From NCBI RefSeq assembly GCF_004799645.1, contig NZ_CP031305.1:2108001-2172000 (forward strand): 64,000 nucleotides of DNA, read 5' to 3'. Below, one piece after another: positions 45,443-55,290 of this stretch. Under the pieces are notes generated by a model that worked only from the letters and a program-made list of their open reading frames with translations, ran no database searches and was not told the origin of the DNA. The DNA comes from Natronorubrum bangense (GTDB lineage Archaea > Halobacteriota > Halobacteria > Halobacteriales > Natrialbaceae). Made by a program: the position numbers and the translations under genes. The first letter of the stretch is position 1. Each line of letters begins with the position of its first letter.

Positions 45443-46732
45443 TCATTCGCCGCCCTCCTCGCCGGCCCGTGTCCCGGCGACGTAGCCCGTCGCGAGCGAG
45501 ACGCCGCCGCCAGATTTCTCCGCCGCGAAGTCATACCCGCTCAGAACCGCGCCAGCCGCGCGCAGGTTCGAAAACTCCGGCTCGTCGTCGGCAGTCAACG
45601 GCCGCAACTCGCGGTCGACGCGCAGGCCAAAGCGCGCGTAGGGCTGGTCGCCGAACACGTCGTCGACGAACCAGTCGTAGCGGTCGGCGGCGTGGGGAAC
45701 GTGACAATCAAAGAGCGGTTCGTACACCCGCTCGCGTTCCGAACGGACGCCCTTGCCGACGAGCCCGCCCGTCGCGAGGACGTACTGGTCGGCGCGGTGG
45801 GGGAGTTTCGAGCCGGTGCGGTCGACGACGACGTGGTCGATTCGGTCGCCGTCCGTGTCAGCCTCGTACTCGACCACCGGCACGCCCGAGGTTACCCGCA
45901 CGCCCGCATCCTCGAGTGCATCGTAGAGCAGGTCCTCGAGTCGCAGTCCCGGCAGGCTGGGCGGCCCCATCGGGACTTCGAAGACGTCGACGCCAAGGGC
46001 GGCTGCGAGGTCGGCCCGCACCTCGGCGGCGTGGTCGTCGCCCAGAATCGCGGGAAAGCCGACTCGAGACTCGCTCTCGAGGTGGGGCTCGACAGCCGCG
46101 GCGAGCGCCTCGCGCGCGCCGGTTTCGCCCGCATCCGTAGAGATGGATTCGTTCTGATCGAGCAGGTGGGCATACCGCGTCACCTTCGCGTCGTCGCGGA
46201 CGATGCCGGGGAACGATAGCGTGACGCCGCGAGCCGCGAACGGGACGCCGGCGGCCTCGAGGTGGGCCGCAGCCAGTGGGGCCTCGAAATCCGGGAGGGT
46301 CTCGAAGCCGACTAGCAGCGTGTCCCGGTCGTCGCTCGCCAGCCCAGCGGCCGTCGAGGCCGGGTAGCGGGCGGTCGGTTTGACCGTGCCGCCGTGGGTC
46401 GGGACGAGTGCGTTCACGTCCGTATGTGCGCCGGCGTACGCCTCGCCCACGACGTCGTCGAAAAACGCGAGGGCGTCGCGGACGGCCTCGACCCCAACGC
46501 GCTCGTAGGGGTGGCCGTCGGGGAGGTCCGAGAGGGCGTCGAAGGGGTCGACGAGCGGCCCGTCGCCTTCGGGGGTGTAGCCGAGGACGTCGACCAGCCC
46601 GCTGGCGTGGCGCAGCGTGCTCTGTTTGTGCGTTACCAGCCGTACCTGCACGTTCTGCTCCGCCGCGGCGAGTGCCGCCGTCGCGCCGGCGAGGCCGCCA
46701 CCGATCACGAGGACGTCGTCTTCGATCGCCAT
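45443..46732 (-). CDS. glpB: Glycerol-3-phosphate dehydrogenase subunit B
   Basis: The protein has 429 aa. A Rossmann FAD loop opens the protein (DVLVIGGGLAGATAALAAAE). Internal matches to GlpB include HASGLVDVLGYTPEGDGPLVDPFDAL. The C-terminus GGGVSLATGYVAGTRAGEEGG completes the FAD site. GlpB is the flavoprotein partner of GlpA. It starts one base after glpA stops, so the two are translationally linked. No frameshift is visible. Confidence 0.93.
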   Translation of the reverse strand: MAIEDDVLVIGGGLAGATAALAAAEQNVQVRLVTHKQSTLRHASGLVDVLGYTPEGDGPLVDPFDALSDLPDGHPYERVGVEAVRDALAFFDDVVGEAYAGAHTDVNALVPTHGGTVKPTARYPASTAAGLASDDRDTLLVGFETLPDFEAPLAAAHLEAAGVPFAARGVTLSFPGIVRDDAKVTRYAHLLDQNESISTDAGETGAREALAAAVEPHLESESRVGFPAILGDDHAAEVRADLAAALGVDVFEVPMGPPSLPGLRLEDLLYDALEDAGVRVTSGVPVVEYEADTDGDRIDHVVVDRTGSKLPHRADQYVLATGGLVGKGVRSERERVYEPLFDCHVPHAADRYDWFVDDVFGDQPYARFGLRVDRELRPLTADDEPEFSNLRAAGAVLSGYDFAAEKSGGGVSLATGYVAGTRAGEEGGE

Positions 46733-46733
46733 C

Positions 46734-48437
46734 TCAGTTCCCCCCGTCGGCGCGCGGTTCGGCCGTCTGGTTACCGCCGTCGAACGCCGCGTACTCGAGG
46801 TCGGCCGACTCGCTTGCGGGGTCGCGGTCGCGGTTCATCGTCGTCGCGTGCAGAGCGTAGTTGAGCATCGCTTGGGAGAGCTGTTCGCCCCACAGCGCGT
46901 GGCGTTCGCCCTTCCAGCGCTCCTGAAACAGTTCGTCGAGCGCCGTTCGGACGGTCTCCTCGTCGTACTCGGGGTGGAGTTCGTTCGCCATGTTCTGACA
47001 GCAGAAGCCGCCTTGGCAGTTGCCCATCGAGGCACGGGTACGGATGCGAACCGCGTTCAGGTCCGTTCCCGACTGTGAGATTCCGTCCTGAATTTCCGCG
47101 CGCGTAACGCCCTCACACTGGCAGATCACCGGATTCGCGGCGTCGGTCTCGAGCACCTCGCTTGCGCGACTGCCGAGGCGTTGTTTGCTCCGGCGAGCGA
47201 CCGGCGAGCGCAGCCCGAAGTCGTCCATGCCGGCCTCGAGGGTCTCGATGTCCTCGCTGCCGGGGAGTGGTTCGTCGGCAGTGGCACACGAGGCTCGCAC
47301 GCCGAGTTTGTCACAGACGTGATCGACGATCTCTTCGGCCATCGCCCGGTACGTCGTCAGCTTCCCGCCGACGATGCTGGACATCCCCGAGACGCCGTCG
47401 CGCTCGGCGTGATCGAGCAAAAAGAACTCTCGCGTGATGTCCGTCGGATCCGTGGTCCCGGTCCCTGGCGGCTCGTACAGCGGGCGAACACCCCAGAACG
47501 AGCGGATCGTCCGCGCTTCCGAGAGGATCGGGACGAGTTCCGAGAGAGTGTCGATCATCTGGTCGACTTCCCACTGCTCTTCGGGGTAGTCGTCCGGGTC
47601 CGAGACTTCCTCGTCGGTGGTGCCGAGGATCGCCGTCGTCTCATGGGGGACGATAATGTCGGCGTCGCCTTTCGGCCGACAGCGGTTGATGACGGTGTCG
47701 ACCTGCCGGACGTTCATGATCGTCATGACGCCCTTCGAGGGGCGGACCTCGATCTCGAGGTCGGCCATGTCCCCAATTTGGCCGGCCCACGCGCCCGTCG
47801 CGTTGACCACGTAGTCGGCCGTGATCTCCTCGGTCGTGCCGGCGACGGTATGGTTTCGTTTGCCCGGCCCTGAGGTGTGGCGCACGTTCACGCCGTAGAT
47901 GTCGTCGCCGTCACGCAGGAGGTCGATCACTTCCGCGTGGGTCTCGATGCGTGCGCCGTGGGTTTCGGCGTCGACCGCGTTCGCGACGCAGAGTCGAAAC
48001 GGATCGACCGCGGCGTCGGGAACTTCGATCGCGCGTTTGACGTCGGTCGCGAGGTAGGGTTCGACCTCGCGTGCTTCCCGTCCCGAGAGAACACGCGCGG
48101 GAATGTTACACTCCCGACAGCCCTCGAGTTTCTCCTGGAAGTACGCGTCCGAGTCCTCGGGTCGCTGGACGAACAGGCCGCCGGTCTCTTCGACGCAGTG
48201 GCCGGCGATCTCCCGGAGGATTTCGTTTTCCTCGATACACTCTATCGCGCTCGCCTGATCGGAGACGGCGTAGCGGCCCCCGCTGTGTAAGAGCCCGTGC
48301 ATACGGCCAGTTGTCCCCTCCGTCAGATTGCCTCGTTCGACGAGTGTCACCTCGAGGCCGCGCATCGCCAGATCTCGAGCGATGCCACAGCCGGTGGATC
48401 CCCCGCCGAGAACGAGGACGTCAGTGTGGGTTGTCAT
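46734..48437 (-). CDS. glpA: Glycerol-3-phosphate dehydrogenase subunit A
   Basis: The protein has 567 aa. It starts with [20 protein letters not shown] (FAD site) and has the DAO signature [14 protein letters not shown]-terminal BFD-type [2Fe-2S] domain has cysteines in [11 protein letters not shown] and CQGGFCCQ. GlpA oxidises glycerol-3-phosphate to dihydroxyacetone phosphate. It leads the leftward glpABC operon. Its promoter TATA (minus strand, about 48468-48478) lies ~35 bases before the ATG, in the region shared with glpK. Confidence 0.95.
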   Translation of the reverse strand: MTTHTDVLVLGGGSTGCGIARDLAMRGLEVTLVERGNLTEGTTGRMHGLLHSGGRYAVSDQASAIECIEENEILREIAGHCVEETGGLFVQRPEDSDAYFQEKLEGCRECNIPARVLSGREAREVEPYLATDVKRAIEVPDAAVDPFRLCVANAVDAETHGARIETHAEVIDLLRDGDDIYGVNVRHTSGPGKRNHTVAGTTEEITADYVVNATGAWAGQIGDMADLEIEVRPSKGVMTIMNVRQVDTVINRCRPKGDADIIVPHETTAILGTTDEEVSDPDDYPEEQWEVDQMIDTLSELVPILSEARTIRSFWGVRPLYEPPGTGTTDPTDITREFFLLDHAERDGVSGMSSIVGGKLTTYRAMAEEIVDHVCDKLGVRASCATADEPLPGSEDIETLEAGMDDFGLRSPVARRSKQRLGSRASEVLETDAANPVICQCEGVTRAEIQDGISQSGTDLNAVRIRTRASMGNCQGGFCCQNMANELHPEYDEETVRTALDELFQERWKGERHALWGEQLSQAMLNYALHATTMNRDRDPASESADLEYAAFDGGNQTAEPRADGGN

Positions 48438-48747
48438 CCCTTGGTTCGTACCTAGATCCCCCTACTCTTTATTTTATCGACGCTCCATCAACGCCCATAA
48501 CAACTGAACGTGTGTGGGAGTGTCACTCATTATCTGACCACATTTCGGCCCCTGTTTCGGGTGAAACGACGATTTTCGGGCGAACCACTCGACTGTTTTT
48601 GGAGAGGTAGCCGTAATATTGTTAGACCAATATAATGGGGCTATTACACTTACAGGAACATTTATAATGATCGTCGAATTTGTTTACCAGTAGCACGCAA
48701 CCGTCGATAAAGACGTCGCGTGAGCAGTACGATACGGGTGACTACTA
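48438..48747. promoter_or_regulatory. Divergent glpA/glpK control region
   Basis: This 310-base region is AT-rich in two patches. A TATA-like GATAAAATAAAG (minus strand, about 48468-48480) precedes glpA, and TTTATAATG (48661-48669) precedes glpK. A perfect inverted repeat lies at 48616-48633. A DeoR-type regulator GlpR is known for haloarchaeal glycerol genes; no glpR gene is seen in this window. Confidence 0.55.
48616..48633. repeat. Inverted repeat ATATTG-N6-CAATAT
   Basis: ATATTG (48616-48621), six bases, then CAATAT (48628-48633) is a perfect palindrome upstream of the glpK TATA. It is a good candidate operator for a glycerol-responsive regulator. Confidence 0.6.
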
Positions 48748-50283
48748 GTGACAGAACATACCTACGTCGGTGCAGTAGATCAGGGGACGACTGGGACACG
48801 ATTCATCGTATTCGATCACGGCGGGCAAGTCGTCGCGAACGCATACGAGAAACACGAACAGGTGTATCCGGAACCCGGCTGGGTCGAACACGACCCGATG
48901 GAGATCTGGGCGAACACCAAACGCGTCATCACGCAGGCGCTCGGGCAGGCGGGCGTCGCTCCCGACCAGCTCGAGGCGATCGGCGTGACCAACCAGCGCG
49001 AGACGACGCTGCTGTGGGACGCCGACTCCGGTCGGCCGGTCCACAACGCGATCGTCTGGCAGGACCGGCGCACGACCGACCGTGTTGAACAACTCGAAGA
49101 CGATGAGATGGTCGACACCATCCGCGAGAAGACCGGCCTCGAGGCCGACGCCTACTTCTCGGCGACCAAAGCGGAGTGGCTGCTCGACAACGCCGATCCG
49201 ATCAAACTCGAGCGGTCGCGACCGGACGACATTCGTGATCGGGCGGAGAAAGGCGAGGTGCTGTTCGGGACGATCGACACCTGGCTGATCTACAACCTCA
49301 CGGGCAACCACATCACCGAGGTGACGAACGCCTCGCGAACGATGCTCTACAACATCCACGACCTCGAATGGGACGATGAACTCCTCGCGGAGTTCTCGAT
49401 CCCCGAGGCGATGTTGCCTGAAGTGCGCCCCTCGAGCGACGAGGCGACCTACGGCACGACTGACCCAGAAGGCTTCCTCGAGGCCGAGGTGCCCGTCGCG
49501 GGTGCGCTCGGCGACCAGCAGGCGGCCCTGTTCGGCCAGACCTGTTTCGACGCCGGCGACGCGAAGAACACCTACGGGACGGGCTCGTTCTTCCTGATGA
49601 ACACGGGTAACGAGGCTGTCGAGAGCGACCACGGGCTGTTGACGACGATCGGCTTCCAGCGCTCGGGTGCGGACGTCCAGTACGCACTCGAGGGGTCGAT
49701 CTTCATCACTGGCGCGGCGATCGAGTGGCTTGAGGACATGTCGTTGATCGACAACCCCTCTCAGACGGCCGAACTCGCCCGCAGCGTCGATACGACCGAC
49801 GGCGTCTATGTCGTCCCCGCATTTACGGGCCTGGGTGCACCTCATTGGGATCAGCGCGCACGCGGGACCATCGTTGGGATGACCCGCGGCACGCGGAAAG
49901 AACACGTCGTTCGAGCAACCCTCGAGTCGATTGCGTTCCAGACTCGTGACGTCGCGGAGGCGATGGAGGCCGACTCGGGCATCGAGATGACGAGCCTGAA
50001 AGTCGACGGCGGCGCGGTCAAGAACAACTTCCTCTGTCAGCTCCAGTCGGACATCATCGACTCGGAGATCGTCCGCCCGGTCGTCGACGAGACGACAGCG
50101 CTGGGGTCGGCGTACGCAGCCGGGCTCGCCGTCGGCTACTGGGACGACGTCGACAGTCTGCGCGACAACTGGCAGATCGATCGCGAGTTCGAGCCACAGA
50201 TGGGGAGAGAGACGGCCGACAAGCGATACGACCGCTGGAGCGACGCCGTCGAGCGGTCACTGAACTGGGCGACGGAGGAGTGA
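48748..50283 (+). CDS. glpK: Glycerol kinase
   Basis: The protein has 511 aa from the GTG at 48748. FGGY-kinase motifs include YVGAVDQGTTGTRFIVFDH, TNQRETTLLWD, GLGAPHWDQRARGTIVGMTRGT and the ATP-site SLKVDGGAVKNNFL. It phosphorylates glycerol, the main solute released by Dunaliella in hypersaline water, to glycerol-3-phosphate, which GlpABC then oxidises. The next gene starts three bases after its stop. The start gives the family N-terminus with no longer alternative. Confidence 0.97.
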   Translation: MTEHTYVGAVDQGTTGTRFIVFDHGGQVVANAYEKHEQVYPEPGWVEHDPMEIWANTKRVITQALGQAGVAPDQLEAIGVTNQRETTLLWDADSGRPVHNAIVWQDRRTTDRVEQLEDDEMVDTIREKTGLEADAYFSATKAEWLLDNADPIKLERSRPDDIRDRAEKGEVLFGTIDTWLIYNLTGNHITEVTNASRTMLYNIHDLEWDDELLAEFSIPEAMLPEVRPSSDEATYGTTDPEGFLEAEVPVAGALGDQQAALFGQTCFDAGDAKNTYGTGSFFLMNTGNEAVESDHGLLTTIGFQRSGADVQYALEGSIFITGAAIEWLEDMSLIDNPSQTAELARSVDTTDGVYVVPAFTGLGAPHWDQRARGTIVGMTRGTRKEHVVRATLESIAFQTRDVAEAMEADSGIEMTSLKVDGGAVKNNFLCQLQSDIIDSEIVRPVVDETTALGSAYAAGLAVGYWDDVDSLRDNWQIDREFEPQMGRETADKRYDRWSDAVERSLNWATEE

Positions 50284-50286
50284 TCG

Positions 50287-51360
50287 ATGTTTCAGGCACT
50301 CCTGCAGCTCCCGGTTATTGGGCTGGAGGTCGAGCAGTTTCTGCTCCTGTTGATCGCCGCCCTCGCCGGTGGAGCGTTCGGCGCGGCGATCGGTGCGTTG
50401 CCCGCGTTCATCTTTACGGGCTTTGTCGTCTTCCTCGGTGAAGGCGTCGCGATCCTCCAGCGAGAACTCGGCACACTCGAGGCCGTCGAGACCGGTGGCC
50501 TCGCCACCGACATCACCGGCGTGATCGGCTTTGGCATGGTGACTGGTCCGCACGTCGCGTTCGCCGGCGGTGTCGCCGCGACGGCCTACGCCGGCCGGAA
50601 GTACCCCGAGATGGAGCCTGCGGGCTGGGACTACCACTTCGGGAAGAACATCCTCTACGCGTTCGGGACCAAACCCGACATCCTCGCCGTCGGTGCGGTC
50701 TTCGGCGCGGTCGGGATGCTCATCACCCAGGTCATGAACGGCGTCGGCTTCCCGACGGACAACATCGCGCTGTCGGTCGTGGCGACGGCCTTCCTCGCGC
50801 GGCTCGTGTTCGACTACCCAATCGTTGGCAAAGTGTCGGGGTCGAACATCCTCGATATGTCGCCGTTCGAGAACGGTGAGAAACGTATCGCAACCGACGG
50901 CGGCACCGAGACCAGCCGACTGGCGACCGAACCGTGGCTGCCCCACCAGTACAAGTGGTCCGGCGTCATCGCTATCGGCCTCGTCGGTGGTGTCCTCGGC
51001 GGCTACATCTGGCTCGAGACGGGTAGCATCTTCCTGGGCTATGCGATCTCCGCGATCAGCCTGCTGTTTCTCAACCTCGGCGTTGAGAAGATCCCCGTCA
51101 CTCACCACATCACGCTGCTCGGCGCAGTGGGGGCGATCCTCGCGATGCCCGTCATCGGGAGCGAACCCGTCGCGTTACTCGCCGCCGGTGCGTTCGGCGC
51201 GATCAGTGGCCTGCTCGCAGAGGTGACCCAGCGGATGTTCTACTCCCACTCCGGGACCCACGTCGACCCGCCGGCGATGGCGATCGCGATCTTCATGTTC
51301 GCACTCGGTATCCTCTACCTGCTCGGACTGCTGCCCAACGCGGGCTACCTCGCGCTCTAA
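50287..51360 (+). CDS. GlpX-type membrane protein of the glycerol locus
   Basis: The protein has 357 aa and about nine membrane helices with Gly/Ala-rich segments (LIAALAGGAFGAAIGALPAF; GVVGGVLGGYIW-like; AAGAFGAISGLLAEVTQR). In Haloferax a membrane protein called GlpX lies after glpK; this is the likely equivalent and a candidate glycerol permease. It is unrelated to bacterial GlpX fructose bisphosphatase. It is cotranscribed with glpK (three-base gap). Transport activity is inferred from context. Confidence 0.8.
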   Translation: MFQALLQLPVIGLEVEQFLLLLIAALAGGAFGAAIGALPAFIFTGFVVFLGEGVAILQRELGTLEAVETGGLATDITGVIGFGMVTGPHVAFAGGVAATAYAGRKYPEMEPAGWDYHFGKNILYAFGTKPDILAVGAVFGAVGMLITQVMNGVGFPTDNIALSVVATAFLARLVFDYPIVGKVSGSNILDMSPFENGEKRIATDGGTETSRLATEPWLPHQYKWSGVIAIGLVGGVLGGYIWLETGSIFLGYAISAISLLFLNLGVEKIPVTHHITLLGAVGAILAMPVIGSEPVALLAAGAFGAISGLLAEVTQRMFYSHSGTHVDPPAMAIAIFMFALGILYLLGLLPNAGYLAL

Positions 51361-51484
51361 GCGGTCTGGGGGGTTTTCTCTCGAGGACGTACTCGCCACG
51401 GTCTCCGGCGATCCGTTTTGTAGCACTCCCGAACGAACCGCATGTGATGAGACGCATCGAGTGTCGACCACAATCGACCGACAG

Positions 51485-51628
51485 TCACCGGTCCGGTGGT
51501 GAAACCGTATACGAGTCGGCGTCTTCTTGCTGCCCGAAAAACGCCTCTAATGCTTTCAACACTCCGAAATAGACCGCGTACGCTGTGAGGGCGACATAAA
51601 TCATGGGGACGACAATAATTTCAATCAT
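51485..51628 (-). CDS. Small membrane protein, 47 aa
   Basis: The protein starts at the ATG at 51628 (MIEIIVVPMIYVALTAYAVY, then FGVLKALEAFFGQQEDADSY). One long helix is followed by a short polar tail. The frame continues upstream in a shadow-like way. Size and composition resemble haloarchaeal microproteins; no role is known. Confidence 0.55.
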   Translation of the reverse strand: MIEIIVVPMIYVALTAYAVYFGVLKALEAFFGQQEDADSYTVSPPDR

Positions 51629-51767
51629 ATCTGGAATGGTATTCGCAAAAACAAGTGTGTTCTGCTCGCTGGCATTCGATGGAGTGAGCGACAGTCGCGG
51701 TTGCTGTCCAGCGCTCTTGCACTCTCGAACCGACTCTTTTAGGTCTCCAAGCCCTCGAGTGACGGCT

Positions 51768-52451
51768 ATGACTGCCGATCCACCGCTCGTGCTCGATATC
51801 GACGGCACGCTGACCCGGCCCGACGGGTGGGGCATCGACCCGCGCGTCTTCGACCCGATCCGCGACTGGGAGGCCCCCGTCGTCATCGCGACCGGGAAGG
51901 CGTTTCCCTACCCCGTCGCCCTCTGTCATTTCACCGGCATTCCGGAACTCGTCGTCGCCGAAAACGGGGGCGTCGTCTACACCGGCAACGACGTCTTCTT
52001 CACAGCCGACCGTGAGGCCGCCCAAGCCGTCACCGAGGAGTATCGCGCCGCCGGCTACACGCTCGGCTGGGGTGAGGAAGACACTGTTAATCGCTGGCGG
52101 GAGACCGAGATCGCCGTCAACTTAGAGCAACCGATCGAGCCGTTGCGCGAGATCGCCGCCAAACACGGCCTCGAGGTGATCGACACGGGCTACGCCTACC
52201 ACGTCAAGGATACGAATCCGACCAAAGGCGACGGCCTCGAGACGATCGCCGAGCACGTCTCGATCGACCTCGAGGCGGCCGTCGCCGTCGGCGACTCGAT
52301 CAACGACGTCTCGTCGTTCGACACCGTCGGCCGGAGCTTCGCCGTCGGGAACGCCGACGAAATGGCCACAGCAGCCGCTGATGAGGTGCTCGAGGAGATC
52401 CACGCGGATGGGACGCTGGCGGTGCTCGAGCGTGTCCGGGGCTCGGTCTGA
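51768..52451 (+). CDS. HAD-superfamily phosphoglycolate phosphatase type
   Basis: The protein has 227 aa from the ATG at 51768. HAD motif I is PLVLDIDGTLTRPDGW (DxD). The late motif IV AAVAVGDSINDVSSFD gives the second Asp pair. A C2-type cap lies between. Archaeal members of this group hydrolyse 2-phosphoglycolate or similar sugar phosphates. The frame is open to 51603, but the chosen ATG begins the family. It stands alone on its strand. Confidence 0.9.
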   Translation: MTADPPLVLDIDGTLTRPDGWGIDPRVFDPIRDWEAPVVIATGKAFPYPVALCHFTGIPELVVAENGGVVYTGNDVFFTADREAAQAVTEEYRAAGYTLGWGEEDTVNRWRETEIAVNLEQPIEPLREIAAKHGLEVIDTGYAYHVKDTNPTKGDGLETIAEHVSIDLEAAVAVGDSINDVSSFDTVGRSFAVGNADEMATAAADEVLEEIHADGTLAVLERVRGSV

Positions 52452-52491
52452 AACGCAGAACGCTTTTGCGGTGGCTCACTAACCACTGTGT

Positions 52492-52791
52492 ATGGTCGTT
52501 GACTCCCTCGTCGCTGTTTTCGGACTCGTGGCGACGGGTGCGCTCTTCGGTGTGATCTACTGGGACGCCATCCGTGTCGACGTCTCGCGGCCGCTGCTGT
52601 GGGCCGCGCTTGCCGCAGGGACGTTCGCGGTCGGGGTCGGACTGTATCTGTTCGTCCCGACAGCCCCGATGACAGGCATTCTCTTGACCGCCAACACGGG
52701 GCTGGTCCTGTACGGCTTCGAGCGCGAAGTGTCGACCGAGGACGACGAGCCCGCCGAACCGGGTGAACTCCCACACAACTCCGGCAAGTAA
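52492..52791 (+). CDS. Small three-helix membrane protein
   Basis: The protein has 99 aa with three helices (SLVAVFGLVATGALFGVIYW; LLWAALAAGTFAVGVGLYLF; MTGILLTANTGLVLYGF) and an acidic tail. The ATG at 52492 is preceded by a TGTGTATGG stretch that looks like the catabolic-island motif, but it has no palindrome and is probably chance. Function unknown. Confidence 0.75.
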   Translation: MVVDSLVAVFGLVATGALFGVIYWDAIRVDVSRPLLWAALAAGTFAVGVGLYLFVPTAPMTGILLTANTGLVLYGFEREVSTEDDEPAEPGELPHNSGK

Positions 52792-52922
52792 CGCAGACGG
52801 GCTGTTGCCGTTCGTGCCAGTGCATCTGCGATCGGCCTGCGGGGACAGCAAAACGCGGGGCAACAGCTCGCATCAACCCACACCACACGGTTTTTGTCTG
52901 CGCCCACCCAATCGAGGGCAAC

Positions 52923-53957
52923 ATGAGCAATTCCGCCGAGACAGGCGTTGATACCGGATCCGACGCCGAACAGAACGAGGGCGACGGCGACGGCGGTGCG
53001 ATGCAGGTCTCGAGTCCAGATTATCACAGCGAGAACCACACGGCTGCCCAGACCTGTGGCTGGACGGCCAACGCCCTGCGCGGCGAGGGGAAATGTTACA
53101 AGAACATCTACTACGGGATCGAGTCCCATCGCTGTATCCAGATGACGCCCGTCGTGCGGTGTAACGAGCGCTGTGTCTTCTGCTGGCGCGACCATCAGGG
53201 CCACTCGTATGAGATGGACGACGTCGAGTGGGACGACCCCGAAGCCGTCGTCGACGCCTCGCTCAAACTCCAGAAACGACTCCTCTCCGGCTTCGGTGGC
53301 AACGAGGAGGTCCCACGCGAGGTGTTCGACCAGGCGATGGAGCCTCGCCACGTCGCCATCTCGCTCGACGGCGAACCGTCGCTGTATCCCTATCTGCCCG
53401 AACTCATCGAAGCCTTCCACGACCGCGATATCACCACATTCCTCGTCTCGAACGGGACCCGACCCGAGGTGCTTCGAGAGTGTGATCCCACACAGCTGTA
53501 TGTCAGTGTCGACGCTCCCGAACGCCACACCTTCGACCAAGTCGTCGGCGCGATGGAAGACGACGCCTGGGAAAAGCTACTCGAGACGATGGACGTCCTT
53601 GCGGACAAAGACGAGACCCGCACCGTGTTGCGGACGACACTCGTCAAAGGCGAAAACATGCACCACCCCGACTGGTACGCCGGCTTCTTCCAGCAGGCCG
53701 ATCCGGACTTCATCGAGATGAAAGCCTACATGCACGTAGGTCACTCACAGGGTCGACTGGACCGCTCGGCGATGCCCGACCACGAGGAAGTCGTCGAATT
53801 CACCGAGCAAGTCCAGGAGTATATGCCCGAGTTTACGGAGTGCAAAGGGGTGCCCGCCTCCCGTGTGGCGCTTCTCTCGAAGACAAAAGACACGTGGGTT
53901 CCAAAGTTGAAAAAAGACAGCGAGTTCTGGGCGCGCGATTCAGTGACCGGTAACTGA
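52923..53957 (+). CDS. taw1: 4-demethylwyosine synthase Taw1 (TYW1)
   Basis: The protein has 344 aa. The radical-SAM cluster motif CxxxCxxC occurs as CNERCVFC (Cys80, 84, 87), with CRG-like sequence AISLDGEPSLYPYL and YVSVDAPERHTFDQV after it. A second cluster may be bound by Cys45, Cys58 and Cys71. Taw1 makes the tricyclic base 4-demethylwyosine at G37 of tRNA-Phe from pyruvate and SAM. The N-terminal ~30 residues are acidic and disordered. It stands alone on its strand. Confidence 0.95.
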   Translation: MSNSAETGVDTGSDAEQNEGDGDGGAMQVSSPDYHSENHTAAQTCGWTANALRGEGKCYKNIYYGIESHRCIQMTPVVRCNERCVFCWRDHQGHSYEMDDVEWDDPEAVVDASLKLQKRLLSGFGGNEEVPREVFDQAMEPRHVAISLDGEPSLYPYLPELIEAFHDRDITTFLVSNGTRPEVLRECDPTQLYVSVDAPERHTFDQVVGAMEDDAWEKLLETMDVLADKDETRTVLRTTLVKGENMHHPDWYAGFFQQADPDFIEMKAYMHVGHSQGRLDRSAMPDHEEVVEFTEQVQEYMPEFTECKGVPASRVALLSKTKDTWVPKLKKDSEFWARDSVTGN

Positions 53958-53972
53958 CATCAAAAAGCGGAG

Positions 53973-54146
53973 TCACACCACTTGCAGGTGTTCTTCTTGA
54001 AGTTCTTCGTCGGTGACCTCTTTCCCGTGGACATCCTTCATGTGGTCTCTGGCCAGTTCGATCGCCTCTGTTTCGTTTTCCGATTGAATAATGAACCGGC
54101 AATCAGCGTCTGCCGACTCACAATCGAGTTTGTGTGCTTTCGCCAT
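53973..54146 (-). CDS. DUF1059 family small protein
   Basis: A 57-aa gene on the minus strand from the ATG at 54146 to TGA at 53973. It reads MAKAHKLDCESADADCRFII, then QSENETEAIELARDHMKDVH, then GKEVTDEELQEEHLQVV. This is the DUF1059 pattern: AHKLDC, CxF, and HxxDxHG. Two cysteines (Cys9, Cys15) are conserved. Many archaea carry several copies; no function is established. The stop faces the taw1 stop with a 15-base gap. Confidence 0.85.
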   Translation of the reverse strand: MAKAHKLDCESADADCRFIIQSENETEAIELARDHMKDVHGKEVTDEELQEEHLQVV

Positions 54147-54504
54147 GTGTAATCAGTCTGTTTCTCCGCGTCCCAGACACTGATTTGTCCCTAGGTGATG
54201 GTCTCTGTTACCAAGCACCAGTATATCTACGACAGTATATTACTTAGTCCTTTTTGTGAAATTATGTGTAACCCAACCGAACCGTCCATCGACTGATCCA
54301 GTCGTCTCGCCATCGACACCGTGATTCGGCGTTCAGCGATGGACAAACGACACGAGTCAGGGTAGTAACGGTTGAAACAGCCGAGACACCGATCACACGG
54401 GAGTCCTGCCGATGGGTGTGTTCATCGGTTCAGTCGCCACGATAGACGTCAGGGAACTTAACTGAACGAACCCTTTAGCTCTCCTAGCCGCAACCGTCCC
54501 GTAA
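54147..54504. other. Intergenic region with AT-rich patch
   Basis: This 358-base gap lies between divergent genes. It has an AT-rich stretch around 54215-54265 containing CAGTATAT twice (54219-54226 and 54233-54240), possibly promoter sequence for the DUF1059 gene. I see no gene in it. Confidence 0.5.
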
Positions 54505-55290
54505 ATGACCCTGCGATCGTTCATCGAGGACACTGGCCCCCCAACGGCGACGATCGCCGTCGTCGGCGACGACCAGCCCGGCCCGCTCGAGGCGATGCTC
54601 GACGAGACGTTCGAGACACAGCCGATCACCGTCGAGACGGCGGCCACCGACACGTTCGAACTCACTGACGATCTCGAGCTCGAGGCCGGTGACGGTGACG
54701 TCGCTGTGCTCCTCGAGGACGGCGTCCTCGTGGCTATCTCGTCAATGGCCGACCTCTATGAGTCGCTTCTCGCGATCAACTCTGATCTGTTCGTGACCGG
54801 CACACGCGGGCTCGGCGAGATCGAGTTTCCGGACGTGCTCGCGAATCTCGACGAGACCCGGCTCCGGCTACGTGGCTATCCGCTCGCCCACAAGGAGAAG
54901 CTGCTGTTGATCATCGTCTCCCGGCGCATCGAACAGTTGGCCTGGAACGGTAGCAGTGGCACGCTACGCAGTGCGTTCCAGCACCTCTCTCGGATCACCG
55001 ACGAGATCGGCACCCACGAGGTGTACACGGAACTGGCGGCGAGCGACGTCGACGTGCACGTCTACGGCGTCGACGATGCGACGGTCGATCTCGACGTCAC
55101 CGTCCACAGCGGGACGGAACAGCGGTATCGAAACGCCTGGTTCGTCGTCTATCGCCCTGACGACCCTGCCGACAGCGACGGATCTGCCCTGGTCTGTCTC
55201 GAGGACGAGCCACGCGTCTGGGACGGGTTCTGGACCGACGACCCAGAGCGTGTCGTCGCGATCGACGAGGCCATCGCACGCGAATTCTGA
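54505..55290 (+). CDS. DICT sensory domain protein
   Basis: The protein has 261 aa. The core (DLYESLLAINSDLFVTGTRG, then PDVLANLDETRLRLRGYPLA) and the segment EKLLLIIVSRRIEQLAWNG match the DICT sensory domain, often found with light or redox signalling domains. Here it stands as a single-domain protein, typical of haloarchaea. No helix-turn-helix or catalytic domain is seen. The C-terminus (RYRNAWFVVYRPD; RVWDGFWTDDPERV) is part of the same fold. Signal and partner are unknown. Confidence 0.8.
   Translation: MTLRSFIEDTGPPTATIAVVGDDQPGPLEAMLDETFETQPITVETAATDTFELTDDLELEAGDGDVAVLLEDGVLVAISSMADLYESLLAINSDLFVTGTRGLGEIEFPDVLANLDETRLRLRGYPLAHKEKLLLIIVSRRIEQLAWNGSSGTLRSAFQHLSRITDEIGTHEVYTELAASDVDVHVYGVDDATVDLDVTVHSGTEQRYRNAWFVVYRPDDPADSDGSALVCLEDEPRVWDGFWTDDPERVVAIDEAIAREF

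Noticed and set aside
52480..52500. TGTGTATGG before the small membrane gene at 52492
   Set aside because: It resembles the island motif but has no left arm and lies 25 kb from the catabolic genes.
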